The notes below the pieces were generated by a model. That model had not been told where the DNA came from and ran no database searches. It saw only the letters and a program-made list of their open reading frames with translations. Both the position numbers and the translations under genes were made by a program. This document shows, piece after piece, positions 17,785 to 25,110 of a stretch of 64,000 nt of DNA. Position 1 is the first letter of the stretch, and every line of letters begins with the position of its first letter. This stretch comes from UBA7803 sp041686955 (GTDB lineage: Bacteria; Pseudomonadota; Gammaproteobacteria; Pseudomonadales; Azotimanducaceae), in assembly GCA_041686955.1 (NCBI GenBank), contig JAWLCV010000007.1, positions 1 to 64,000 on the forward strand, in the 5' to 3' direction.

Positions 17785-18468
17785 ATGCGTCCCGCCGATC
17801 GCCTGTTCCAGATCGTACTCCAGCTCGGCCGCGGCCGTGTGGTGACGGCCCGCGCCCTGGCGGAGCAGCTCGGCGTCTCCGAGCGAACCATCTATCGCGA
17901 CGTTCAGGACCTGATCGCCTCCGGCGTGCCGGTGCAGGGGGAAGCCGGGGTAGGCTACCGGCTGGCGCGTGGGTACCTGGTTCCACCCCTCATGTTCGAC
18001 GGCGCGGAGGTCCAGGCGCTGGTTTTCGGGGTCCGCGTCGCCCAGGCTTACGGCGACCCGGAGATGGCGAAGGCCGCCGATCGGGTACTGGCCAAGGTCG
18101 ACGCCGTGCTGCCCGAGCGCCTGCGGGGGGAGCTGAACTCCCATCGGCTGATCGTTCCTCCCGTGGCGGTGCCCGACGGTACCCTGGAGCTTCTCGGCGA
18201 GGTGCGCGAGGCCATCAACCGACGCATGCGGCTGTTCCTCGACTACCAGGACGCCGACGGCCGCACCACCGAACGCATCGTCTGGCCGCTCACCCTGGCG
18301 TACTGGGGCCAGCGTTGGACCCTGGGGGCCTACTGCGAGCTGCGGCAGGGCTTCCGCAGCTTCCGCGTGGACCGCATCGCGGCGTCGCGCACTCTGGGAT
18401 CGCAATTTCCCGACCAGCCGGGCCGGCGCCTGGAGGACTACTTCCGCGCCGCCCACCTGGCGGACTAG
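17785..18468 (+). CDS. YafY/WYL-family transcriptional regulator
   Basis: A 227-residue regulator. The N-terminal HTH_11 wing reads LVVTARALAEQLGVSERTIYRDVQDL-like (ARALAEQLGVSERTIYRDVQ), followed by the WYL domain from about residue 130, where the WYL signature appears as IVWPLTLAYWGQRWTLGAYCELR with the characteristic FRVDRIAA ending. WYL domains bind nucleic acid or small ligands, and YafY proteins usually repress a neighbouring stress or metabolic gene. Two palindromes upstream are likely its own operators. No ring of target genes is obvious; the divergent small protein and the gene itself are the only candidates here. It converges on the nuclease-like gene with 14 bases between stops. 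Confidence 0.88.
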   Translation: MRPADRLFQIVLQLGRGRVVTARALAEQLGVSERTIYRDVQDLIASGVPVQGEAGVGYRLARGYLVPPLMFDGAEVQALVFGVRVAQAYGDPEMAKAADRVLAKVDAVLPERLRGELNSHRLIVPPVAVPDGTLELLGEVREAINRRMRLFLDYQDADGRTTERIVWPLTLAYWGQRWTLGAYCELRQGFRSFRVDRIAASRTLGSQFPDQPGRRLEDYFRAAHLAD

Positions 18469-18482
18469 TGTACTGCGCCGCC

Positions 18483-19160
18483 TCATGCCCGCCGGTAGCA
18501 CAGGGCGTTGCCCTGCTTGCCGCAGACGGCCACTTCCCCCGCCTCGCGCAGGCAGTACGCCAGCTTCTGAGCCAGCCAGCGGGGCTCGTCCATGGCCACG
18601 GCAAGCTCGGCGGTGGTGAACGTCTCCGGCAGCGGCGCGCGCACCAGGCGCCACAGATCGGCGGCCGAGGTGAAGCGATGCTGCTCGAGCACTGCGGCCA
18701 GCCGGCGCTGCACCACCAGCCAGCCGTTACGCCGGCGCGCGCGCCCCGGCGCGTGACGGCGCAGCTCTTCCTCCTCCACCAGCACCACCTCGAGCTCGAA
18801 GTTGGGATGGTTCAGCAATTGCGGAATGCTCACCAGCTCGCCGAGCACGTGGGCCACCGAGCCGCGCTTGGGCGAGCGCCGCCGGCTGACCGGCGCATCC
18901 GGCTCCTCCGGGAGCTTCACGATGTAACGGATGTGGGCCACCGGATGCACCAGCACCACCCGGTGACTGGCGAGAACCGTCTCCAGCTTGCGCCGCAGAC
19001 TGCCGAACCCGGACGTCTGAATTTCGTACAGACGGTCGTCGGCGTGCTGAACGTCGGCGACGAAGCCTGCCACGTTCACCTCCAGCCGCGCCCCATCGCC
19101 CGCGTAGTGCGCCTTCAACGCCTGGTGCAGCGGGCTCTCGTTCAGGACACCGATGCTCAC
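18483..19160 (-). CDS. conserved protein of unknown function, possible nuclease-like fold plus winged helix
   Basis: A 225-residue protein from GTG 19160 (VSIGVLNESPLHQALK); a longer frame to 19238 would use an implausible N-terminus. Residues 20-50 read RLEVNVAGFVADVQHADD then RLYEIQTSGFGSLRRKLE, a pattern of E, then D, then E-x-Q in successive strands followed by a basic helix, which resembles the PD-(D/E)XK nuclease core with Gln in the Lys place. The C-terminal part (FTTAELAVAM...LAQKLAYCLREAG...GKQGNALCY) looks like a winged helix. I recall this EIQTG-containing family from many bacteria and archaea as uncharacterised. It stands alone between a regulator and a small protein. The nuclease idea is inference only. 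Confidence 0.7.
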   Translation of the reverse strand: MSIGVLNESPLHQALKAHYAGDGARLEVNVAGFVADVQHADDRLYEIQTSGFGSLRRKLETVLASHRVVLVHPVAHIRYIVKLPEEPDAPVSRRRSPKRGSVAHVLGELVSIPQLLNHPNFELEVVLVEEEELRRHAPGRARRRNGWLVVQRRLAAVLEQHRFTSAADLWRLVRAPLPETFTTAELAVAMDEPRWLAQKLAYCLREAGEVAVCGKQGNALCYRRA

Positions 19161-19258
19161 GCCGCACCGATCACGTTTGCCAGCGGCGGCGGCTGTGACA
19201 TACTCCGCCCCATCCTGACAGATGCCCGGACGGGCCAACCATAGATGGGAGATTCGGC

Positions 19259-19555
19259 ATGAGCGCTGACGGTACCTGGAACTCCACCATGAACACCCCC
19301 ATGGGCACCCAGCAGGGCACCCTGGTTCTGCACTCCGAGGGCAACGCGCTCACCGGCAAACTGACCGGGTCTCAGGGCGAGCTCGACATCGTCGATGGCC
19401 GGGTGGACGGCGACCACCTCACCTGGAAGGCCAACGTCACCAGCCCCATGGCCATCACCCTGGAGTTCGACGCCACGGTGGATGGGGACAACATGAGCGG
19501 CAACGTCAAGCTGGGCGCCTTCGGCAACGCCACGTTCTCCGCCACCCGGGCCTGA
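19259..19555 (+). CDS. small conserved beta-rich protein, function unknown
   Basis: A 98-residue protein with no signal peptide, starting MSADGTWNSTMNTPMGTQ. The alternation of Gly, Thr and hydrophobic residues (GTLVLHSEGNALTGKLTG, LTWKANVTSPMAITLEFDA, MSGNVKLGAFGNATFSATR) suggests a small lipocalin- or calycin-like beta barrel made of successive hairpins. The ATG at 19259 has GGGAGA about 7 bases upstream. Similar short proteins occur alone in many proteobacteria and are annotated as hypothetical. It starts divergent from the nuclease-like gene (98 bases apart) and converges with the M20 amidohydrolase. Confidence 0.7.
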   Translation: MSADGTWNSTMNTPMGTQQGTLVLHSEGNALTGKLTGSQGELDIVDGRVDGDHLTWKANVTSPMAITLEFDATVDGDNMSGNVKLGAFGNATFSATRA

Positions 19556-19567
19556 TCCGGATCGGCC

Positions 19568-21025
19568 TCAGAGCCGGTAGTCCAGAGGCGGCTGCCGGTC
19601 CCCGAGCAGGGCGCGATACTCGAAATCCGCCCCCCGGCGGGCTTCGAACTCGTCGCGCGCCGCCGCCCGCAGCTCCGGATTGCCGAACAGGTCCGCGGCG
19701 GTAACCGCCAGCAGGCGCGCCGCCAGCAGCATGCCCTTGTGGCCGATGGAGGTACCGCCGGCCGCTACCGCCTGCCAGCTATGGGCCGGGGTGCCGGGCA
19801 CCCAGGTGGCCGTGCTGAACCCCACCGTGGGCACGTTCCAGCTCACGTCTCCCACGTCGGTGGAGCCCATGTTCTGACGCACCACGAACGGCTGGACCTC
19901 GGCCGCGGACTCGATGGGCGGCAGATGGCCGTCCAGCGTCTTCTGGATCTCCTCGGCGAACGCCCGCTCTTCGTCATCGTAACGGAGCCCGCCGAGCTGC
20001 TGCAGATTCTCGTGGACGAGGCGTGCCAGCACGTCGTTGGGGAGCACCGGGTAGTTGCCGTGCATCACCTCGTACTCCATCCGTGTGCCGGTACCGCGAG
20101 CCGCGCCCTCCGCGGCGGCCACCACCCGCTCGAACAGCGCCAACACCTGCTCGGCCTCGGGATGGCGCACGTAGTAGTAAACCTGCGCCTGCTCCGGGAC
20201 GATGTTGGGCGCGTCGCCCCCGTCGGTGATGACGTAATGCAGACGAGCCTCCTGGGGCACGTGCTCGCGCATCAGGTTCACCATGTAGTTCATGGCTTCC
20301 ACGCCGTCCAGAGCCGACCGCCCCCGCTCCGGCGCCGCCGCGGCGTGAGCCGCGATGCCGTGAAAGGTGAACCGGCCCGACTTGTTGGCGGTGCTGCTCG
20401 ACGGCGAGGCGTCGTTGCGATCCCCCGGATGCCAGTGGAGCACCACGTCCACGTCGTCGAAGAGCCCCGCCCGGGTCATGTAGACCTTGCCCGAGCCTCC
20501 CTCCTCCGCGGGCGTGCCGTACACCCGCACCGTGCCGGAGCGCCCGGATTCCCGCAGCCAGTCCGCCACCGCGACCCCCGCCGTGGCCGACGCCGCGCCG
20601 AACAGATGGTGTCCGCAGGCATGACCGGGAGCATCCGGCTCCAGGGGCTGGCGCCGCGGCACCGCCGCCTGGGACAGGCCGGGAAGCGCATCGAACTCCG
20701 CCAGAATTCCGATGACCGGCTCGCCGCGCCCGTAGCTCGCGACGAACGCGGTGGGAATGTCGGCCACCCCGGCCTGCACGCTGAAGCCCCGCTCGGCCAG
20801 GTACTCCTGCAGCCGTTCGCTGCTCTGCTCCTCGAGGTAACCCAGCTCCGCCAGCTCCCAGATATCCTGGGCCAGATCCCGTGCCGCCTCGGCCCGCGAC
20901 TCCACTTGCGCGAGAACCCCCGCGGCCGGCTGCCCATCGACCTGCTCGTCCGGCTGCGCCCATCCCGCACCTGCCAGCAGCCACAGGCTGCCGGCCAGCA
21001 CCGCGGCCCGTTTCGTACCGTTCAT
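19568..21025 (-). CDS. M20 family amidohydrolase, exported (AbgB-like)
   Basis: A 485-residue metallopeptidase-fold hydrolase. ATG 21025 (MNGTKRAAVLAGSLWLLAGAG) is preceded by GAGGGGA and gives a Sec signal peptide ending near AGWAQP, so the enzyme should be periplasmic. Metal-site motifs are present: ACGHHLFGAAS, GTPAEEGGSGKVYM and the late DVGDVSWNVP-type segment, with VLHWHPGDRN. The sequence is closest in kind to p-aminobenzoyl-glutamate hydrolase subunit B and indole-3-acetyl-amino-acid hydrolases, which split an amide bond. The natural substrate is unknown. The divergent DUF6491 gene begins 138 bases away, and a candidate promoter lies between. Confidence 0.87.
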   Translation of the reverse strand: MNGTKRAAVLAGSLWLLAGAGWAQPDEQVDGQPAAGVLAQVESRAEAARDLAQDIWELAELGYLEEQSSERLQEYLAERGFSVQAGVADIPTAFVASYGRGEPVIGILAEFDALPGLSQAAVPRRQPLEPDAPGHACGHHLFGAASATAGVAVADWLRESGRSGTVRVYGTPAEEGGSGKVYMTRAGLFDDVDVVLHWHPGDRNDASPSSSTANKSGRFTFHGIAAHAAAAPERGRSALDGVEAMNYMVNLMREHVPQEARLHYVITDGGDAPNIVPEQAQVYYYVRHPEAEQVLALFERVVAAAEGAARGTGTRMEYEVMHGNYPVLPNDVLARLVHENLQQLGGLRYDDEERAFAEEIQKTLDGHLPPIESAAEVQPFVVRQNMGSTDVGDVSWNVPTVGFSTATWVPGTPAHSWQAVAAGGTSIGHKGMLLAARLLAVTAADLFGNPELRAAARDEFEARRGADFEYRALLGDRQPPLDYRL

Positions 21026-21089
21026 CGATTCCCCTCGAGAAGTTTTCCGCAACTGTGCCGGGGATCACGACGGATCGCAATCGAGTCGA

Positions 21090-21118
21090 TTGTCAGACAC
21101 GTTCAGGTTGCGTTAAGT
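21090..21118 (+). promoter_or_regulatory. candidate sigma-70 promoter for the DUF6491 gene
   Basis: TTGTCA at 21090-21095 matches the -35 consensus at 5 of 6 positions; TTAAGT at 21113-21118 is a weak -10 (3 of 6) after a 17-base spacer. The DUF6491 start codon lies 45 bases downstream. The spacing is ideal but the -10 is poor. Confidence 0.35.
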
Positions 21119-21163
21119 TTGAGACGCCTACCCTCGAACCGAAGCAACGGTGGGAGCTGTGCC

Positions 21164-21547
21164 ATGCCGAGGTTATCGCGCGTCGCCCTGTGTGCCCTGG
21201 CGCTCTCGACCAGCGTGGTGCCGAGCGCCATGGCGTTGCCTCCGGCGAGTCCGGACGCCGCGGATCTCCTGCGTTCCGGCCGGCCGGTGGTCAACATTCC
21301 GGCGGCGAACCGGGTGGAGGACGTCCTGCTGCTCGACGACGAGCACGTGGTGCTTTCCATGGGCGGCGATCACCGCTATCTGCTGACCCTCAATCGCGCA
21401 TGCCTGGGGCTGCGGTGGGCGCGGCACGTGGGGGTAACCGTCTCGGACAACACCATCTGGGCCGGTTTCGACCGATTGACGGCGGATGGACAGGCGTGCT
21501 CCATCCGCGAGATCCACCTGGTGACCGCGCCGCCCACCGAGCCCTGA
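21164..21547 (+). CDS. small exported protein, DUF6491-like
   Basis: A 127-residue protein from ATG 21164 with a signal peptide (MPRLSRVALCALALSTSVVPSAMA). The mature part contains YLLTLNRACLGLRWA and a C-terminal ACSIREIHLV segment, two Cys positioned as in the DUF6491 family of small gammaproteobacterial periplasmic proteins, which probably form a disulfide. Function is unknown. It converges on the AgmX/TonB-type gene with 8 bases between stops, and it is not part of the large minus-strand operon. Confidence 0.72.
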   Translation: MPRLSRVALCALALSTSVVPSAMALPPASPDAADLLRSGRPVVNIPAANRVEDVLLLDDEHVVLSMGGDHRYLLTLNRACLGLRWARHVGVTVSDNTIWAGFDRLTADGQACSIREIHLVTAPPTEP

Positions 21548-21555
21548 TCCGCCGC

Positions 21556-22497
21556 TCAGCTCGGCAGGAAATGCACCGGATAGCTGATGGTGGTCACGCC
21601 GACGTCGCGCCTGCCGAAATCGAACAGGCGGACGCGATTGAGGATCTTGGCCACCAACGCCTCGTCCGCCAGCTCCGAGGCGACCACGCGAACGTCGGTG
21701 ACCCGACCCGAGGGCGCAATGACCAGCTCCAGCACCACCTTGCCCTGCAACGTGGGGTCCGCGCGCAGCGCACGGTTGTAGATTGCGAAGATGGCGCCCT
21801 TGTTGGCGTCGAAAATGCGCCGGATCTCCTCGATGCTGCGGCTCCTGGTGTCCGCTTCGCGCCGCGCGCGGACGCCGCCCTCACCGCGGCTGGCTTCCGG
21901 CGCGTCCACCCGGGTGGTCTCCCGCCCCGACAATGCCACTCCGCCGGTCTCCCGGGACAGGTCGGCCACGTTCACCCCGGCGCTGCGGGTGGCGTGCCGC
22001 GACGTGAGCAGCGAGCGGTCGATGGTCGCCGCCTCTCCCGCGCCCCGGCGTAGCGCCGCCGTGTCTTCGAGCTTGGAGGTGTCTACGGCTTCGCGCATGT
22101 CGGCAAAGGCATCCTTGAACGCCAGAAGTCCGGCGTTGGCTGCCTTCTCCCGGGCGTCCGCCACCCGCGCCTGGGGCGGCGGCTCCACCTCACGCCGCTC
22201 CGGCTCGGGCGCCCTCTCCGGCTCCTCGGGGCGTTCCTGGGCCGGTTCCGGCGCCGGCGGAGGCGGAGGCACCACCGGCTTCGGCTTCTCCAGGACGATC
22301 CGCGCGAGCTGAGGCGGCAGCGCCTCCTGGGCCTCTCGCGGCACCTCGGGCAGGCTGAGAAAGGGCATCACCGCACCGGTTCCGGCCACCAGCAGCAGGC
22401 AGAGGCCGAGCCACCGCTTGAAGCGCCGCTGGTCCTCGCGGCCGAGGTCCCAGGGCAAGGCGAAGCTTCCCGGATTCTCCACCCAGACGGTGCTCAC
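21556..22497 (-). CDS. AgmX/PglI-type TonB-like protein (GltG-like)
   Basis: A 313-residue protein: a short cytoplasmic N-terminus, one membrane segment at about 29-50 (WLGLCLLLVAGTGAVMPFL), a Pro/Glu-rich periplasmic spacer (PPPPPAPEPAQERPEEPERA), and a C-terminal TonB-like domain from about 225 (IRRIFDANKGAIFAIYNRALR, then GKVVLELVIAPSGRVTDVRVV). The C-domain matches the AgmX/PglI family, named after Myxococcus adventurous gliding motility. It would reach through the periplasm and be energised by the ExbB/ExbD proteins encoded just upstream; its GTG start overlaps the second exbD stop by 4 bases. It is the last gene of the operon. Confidence 0.87.
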   Translation of the reverse strand: MSTVWVENPGSFALPWDLGREDQRRFKRWLGLCLLLVAGTGAVMPFLSLPEVPREAQEALPPQLARIVLEKPKPVVPPPPPAPEPAQERPEEPERAPEPERREVEPPPQARVADAREKAANAGLLAFKDAFADMREAVDTSKLEDTAALRRGAGEAATIDRSLLTSRHATRSAGVNVADLSRETGGVALSGRETTRVDAPEASRGEGGVRARREADTRSRSIEEIRRIFDANKGAIFAIYNRALRADPTLQGKVVLELVIAPSGRVTDVRVVASELADEALVAKILNRVRLFDFGRRDVGVTTISYPVHFLPS

Positions 22498-22988
22498 GCG
22501 CCGGCCTCCGGCGTGATTCGGTTCACCGCCAGGGAGATCTGCGAGAAGTCCTCACTCTGGCAGGTCACCATGATCTTCTTCAGCAGCCAGTAGGGCAGCT
22601 CGTGATCGCCCATGATGGTGATCTCGTGGCCGCCCTCCGGCACGGCGCCGCGGCGGCCTGCCTGGTGGGCCAGCTCGTCGCGCAGGCCCGGAATGAGGGC
22701 ACTGCCGTCCACGGCCAGGTCCGCCACCCGGGCCACCGCGCGGCCCTGCACCACCACGTCCTCGTGGGAGACCGCGATCACCAGCCGGTTCTCGGGCTGC
22801 TGCTCCGCGGTGGAGTCCGGCAGGTGAATCTTCGAGCTGGTCTGCAGCACCTCGACCTCGGAGGAGTTCACCATCAGGAAGAACACCAGGATGGTGAAGA
22901 TGTCCATCAGCGAGACCAGGTTAAGGGTCGCGGGACGGGTGCGCCGCTGCTGGCCGCCCCGGCGCTGCTGGTGACGCAGCCGGCTCAC
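22494..22988 (-). CDS. ExbD/TolR family protein, second copy, TM Asp present
   Basis: A 164-residue ExbD/TolR-type protein with an Arg-rich cytoplasmic N-terminus, a single membrane helix (NLVSLMDIFTILVFFLMVN) and a periplasmic domain. The helix contains the conserved Asp of the family (LMDIF), which carries protons and drives rotation or conformational change in ExbB/TolQ/MotA-type motors. The GTG start at 22988 overlaps the stop of the other exbD gene by 4 bases. It corresponds in position to one of the two TolR-like proteins (AglQ, AglS) of the Myxococcus motor. The periplasmic domain is longer than in TolR and has a His-rich surface stretch (EGGHEITIMGDHELPYWLL). Confidence 0.9.
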   Translation of the reverse strand: MSRLRHQQRRGGQQRRTRPATLNLVSLMDIFTILVFFLMVNSSEVEVLQTSSKIHLPDSTAEQQPENRLVIAVSHEDVVVQGRAVARVADLAVDGSALIPGLRDELAHQAGRRGAVPEGGHEITIMGDHELPYWLLKKIMVTCQSEDFSQISLAVNRITPEAGA

Positions 22989-23530
22989 GACGACCTGCCT
23001 GCCGGCAACCCGGCGGGCGCGACTCCGGCGACGCCGCCACCGGCGCTGTCACCGAGGGAGATCACCGGAAACAGCTCCGCCTGCACCACCTCCATGTGCT
23101 GCACCGTGGGGTAGGAGCGCACCGTGTCCATCACCGAAACCAGGGTCTGGTAGGAGGTATCCCGTTCCAGCAGCACCAGGATGTCCCGTTTGTCGGGCAT
23201 GCGCCGCTTCAGCTCCTGCATGACCTGGGACAGGGTCGCGTAGTCGTAGCCCGTTTCCAGCCGCGGCACGCGCTTGATGACGCCCCCCCGGCCGTCGGCG
23301 ACCACGAAGCCGTCGGGGGTCACGGTGACTTCCAGGTGAACGGCCTCCGGGTCCACGGCCGCAGCCGCGGCCTCGCCCGCCGGGAAGTTCAGGTCGATGA
23401 CGGTGGTGTGGGTGAACACCATGGAGAGCAGGAGCACCGGCACGAGCACGATCATGAGGTTCATGAACGGCGTGACGTCCAGCTCCTCGGCCTCGCGGTG
23501 GGCGCGAGCGCGCTTCCTGACCCGATCCAC
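22985..23530 (-). CDS. ExbD/TolR family protein, first copy, TM Asp replaced by Asn
   Basis: A 181-residue ExbD/TolR-type protein starting at GTG 23530. The membrane segment reads DVTPFMNLMIVLVPVLLLSMV. In ExbD and TolR the residue after the TP-hydrophobic pair is Asp (as in TPLIDVMLVLL); here it is Asn. The periplasmic domain (LEVTVTPDGFVVADGRG, DILVLLERDTSYQTLVSVMDTVR) is otherwise a normal ExbD domain and is well preserved, which argues against a dying gene. I infer that this subunit cannot itself relay protons and acts as a structural partner to the Asp-containing copy. Confidence 0.88.
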   Translation of the reverse strand: MDRVRKRARAHREAEELDVTPFMNLMIVLVPVLLLSMVFTHTTVIDLNFPAGEAAAAAVDPEAVHLEVTVTPDGFVVADGRGGVIKRVPRLETGYDYATLSQVMQELKRRMPDKRDILVLLERDTSYQTLVSVMDTVRSYPTVQHMEVVQAELFPVISLGDSAGGGVAGVAPAGLPAGRSS

Positions 23531-23540
23531 GGCCGGCCCT

Positions 23541-24206
23541 TCAGCGTGCGGAGGAGCCGGAGCCGGTGTCCGCCCGCTCGTCGCCGTCCATGAGGTTGAG
23601 GAACTTGACCACCGCGATCTCCAGGCTCTCGACGATGGCAGAGGTCTTGCTCTGCAGCAGCGAGTGAACGAGCAGCAGCGGTATGGCCACCATCAGGCCG
23701 AAGGCCGTGGTGTTCATGGCGATGGAGATGCTCTCCGACAGCAGGCTGGCCTTTTCCGCCGGATCGGCGTTGGCCACCGCGGTGAACGCGGCGATGAGGC
23801 CGATGATGGTGCCGAGCAGCCCGAGCAGGGTCGCGATGTTGGCGAAGGTGGCGAGGTAAGGCGTGCGCCGCTCGATGCTCGGCAGCACTTCCAGCAGACC
23901 TTCCTCCATGGCGTACTCGATGTCGTCCCGGCGCCGCGACGAGGTGCGGCGGCTGAGGCCGTCGGCGATGATGCGGCTCACCGCGGAGCGGGACTTGCGC
24001 ACCAGGTTGACCAGCTCCTGTTGCTTGCGCTGTTTGAGCAGCGGCAGGATCCGCTCGAAGTCGCGCCGGTTGATGCGCGTCTGGTTGGCCAGGTAGAAGT
24101 AGCGCTCGAGCGCGATGGCCACGCCGATGGCGAGCACCACCGCGATGGGATACATGAAGGGGCCGCCCTCCTGGAAGAAGCCCACCACCGTCTGGTACAT
24201 GTCCAT
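23541..24206 (-). CDS. ExbB/TolQ/MotA proton-channel protein (AglR-like)
   Basis: A 221-residue protein with three membrane helices: MYPIAVVLAIGVAIALERYFYL, then LATFANIATLLGLLGTIIGLIAAF and MNTTAFGLMVAIPLLLVHSLL. The conserved GTIIG and NTTAFGL threonines that face the ExbD Asp are present. The ATG at 24206 has AGGAG 5 bases upstream; a GTG at 24212 lies inside that site and is unlikely. It would form the pentameric stator around the two ExbD proteins in the inner membrane. It lacks the long periplasmic N-terminus of some ExbB proteins and is nearest to TolQ/AglR in length. Confidence 0.9.
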   Translation of the reverse strand: MDMYQTVVGFFQEGGPFMYPIAVVLAIGVAIALERYFYLANQTRINRRDFERILPLLKQRKQQELVNLVRKSRSAVSRIIADGLSRRTSSRRRDDIEYAMEEGLLEVLPSIERRTPYLATFANIATLLGLLGTIIGLIAAFTAVANADPAEKASLLSESISIAMNTTAFGLMVAIPLLLVHSLLQSKTSAIVESLEIAVVKFLNLMDGDERADTGSGSSAR

Positions 24207-24214
24207 TGTCACTC

Positions 24215-24535
24215 CTAGTCCGTTGCTTCGGCCGCCGTCCGATACTGCAGCTCCCGCCGGTGCGCCGGCGGGTACAGCGGACGAAACAGCGCCTCTTCCG
24301 CGAGATCCGCCGACAGCTCGATCTCCGGCAGGCCCTCGGGCTGCCGCCAGGGAACGATATACAGAACTTTCGGCAGCTCTTGGTTGCCCGAGATCACGGT
24401 TTCGTCCAGCTCGATCACCCCCCCGGGGGACTCGGCGGCTTCCGCTGGGACGGGCATCACAACCCGCAGCGAAGCCGCGATCATGGCCACGGCCGCAGCC
24501 GCGGAGCGAGCGGTGATCCGCCGGCGGGCGGTCAT
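24215..24535 (-). CDS. small exported protein of the ExbBD operon
   Basis: A 106-residue protein with a Sec signal peptide (MTARRRITARSAAAAVAMIAASLRVVMPVPAEA). The mature part holds VIELDETVISGNQELPKVLYIVPWRQPEG, a motif (ELPKVLYIVPW) I recall in small proteins beside exbB genes in other Gammaproteobacteria. The rest is charged and ends RELQYRTAAEATD. Its ATG overlaps the stop of the preceding TPR lipoprotein gene by 4 bases, and exbB starts 8 bases after its stop. The position suggests a periplasmic accessory of the motor. Function unknown. Confidence 0.8.
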   Translation of the reverse strand: MTARRRITARSAAAAVAMIAASLRVVMPVPAEAAESPGGVIELDETVISGNQELPKVLYIVPWRQPEGLPEIELSADLAEEALFRPLYPPAHRRELQYRTAAEATD

Positions 24536-25110
24536 GAATCCACCCTGCGCCGGAGGTCGACGAGCCAGGCGCCGACCCGTTGGTCCGGATCGGCGGCCAG
24601 CGCCTGGTAGCGCTCGTAGGCCGCCAGCGCCTCGTCGAGCCGGCCGAGATAGAGCTCGTAGAGAATGCCCAGGTTCAGAAGCGCCGGAGTGTAGTCCGGA
24701 CGGTGCTCCAGGCACGCCAGGTAGTGCGCTTCCGCCGCCGCGAACTCGCCGCGGCGGCGCAGCAGCACGCCGAGCTCGCTGTGGGCGGCGCAATGATCGG
24801 GACTGGCCGCCACCGCCCGCTGCAGGGCGGTGACCGCATCCTCCTCCCGGCCCTGGCCGATCAGCGCCCGGGCCAGGTTGTACCAGGGCCCCGCCAGCTC
24901 CGGCTGATCGGCCGTGATCTCCAGCAGCAGCGTCTGTGCCTCGACCCAACGGGCGTCCTGCAGCGCGCCGTTGGCGCGTTCGAACAGGGCGGCGCTGCGC
25001 TCGCTGACGGGAGGCGCCTCGGGCGCCGGTCCGCCGCCGGGCGACCCAGCGGAGCTCGCGCAGCCCTGCAGGACGAGCGCCAGGAGCGCGCTAGCGAATG
25101 CTTTCCACAT
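24532..25110 (-). CDS. TPR lipoprotein, GltE-like
   Basis: A 192-residue lipoprotein: signal MWKAFASALLALVLQGC with the lipidated Cys at 17, a low-complexity Gly/Pro/Ser stretch, and then about four tetratricopeptide repeats (for example WVEAQTLLLEITADQPELAGPWYNLARAL and FAAAEAHYLACLEHRPDYTPALLNLG). An outer-membrane TPR lipoprotein of about 200-250 residues next to one ExbB and two ExbD genes corresponds to GltE in the Myxococcus Glt cluster. Its start overlaps the end of the large TPR lipoprotein gene by 20 bases. Homology to GltE specifically is inferred from size, repeats and order. Confidence 0.85.
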   Translation of the reverse strand: MWKAFASALLALVLQGCASSAGSPGGGPAPEAPPVSERSAALFERANGALQDARWVEAQTLLLEITADQPELAGPWYNLARALIGQGREEDAVTALQRAVAASPDHCAAHSELGVLLRRRGEFAAAEAHYLACLEHRPDYTPALLNLGILYELYLGRLDEALAAYERYQALAADPDQRVGAWLVDLRRRVDS

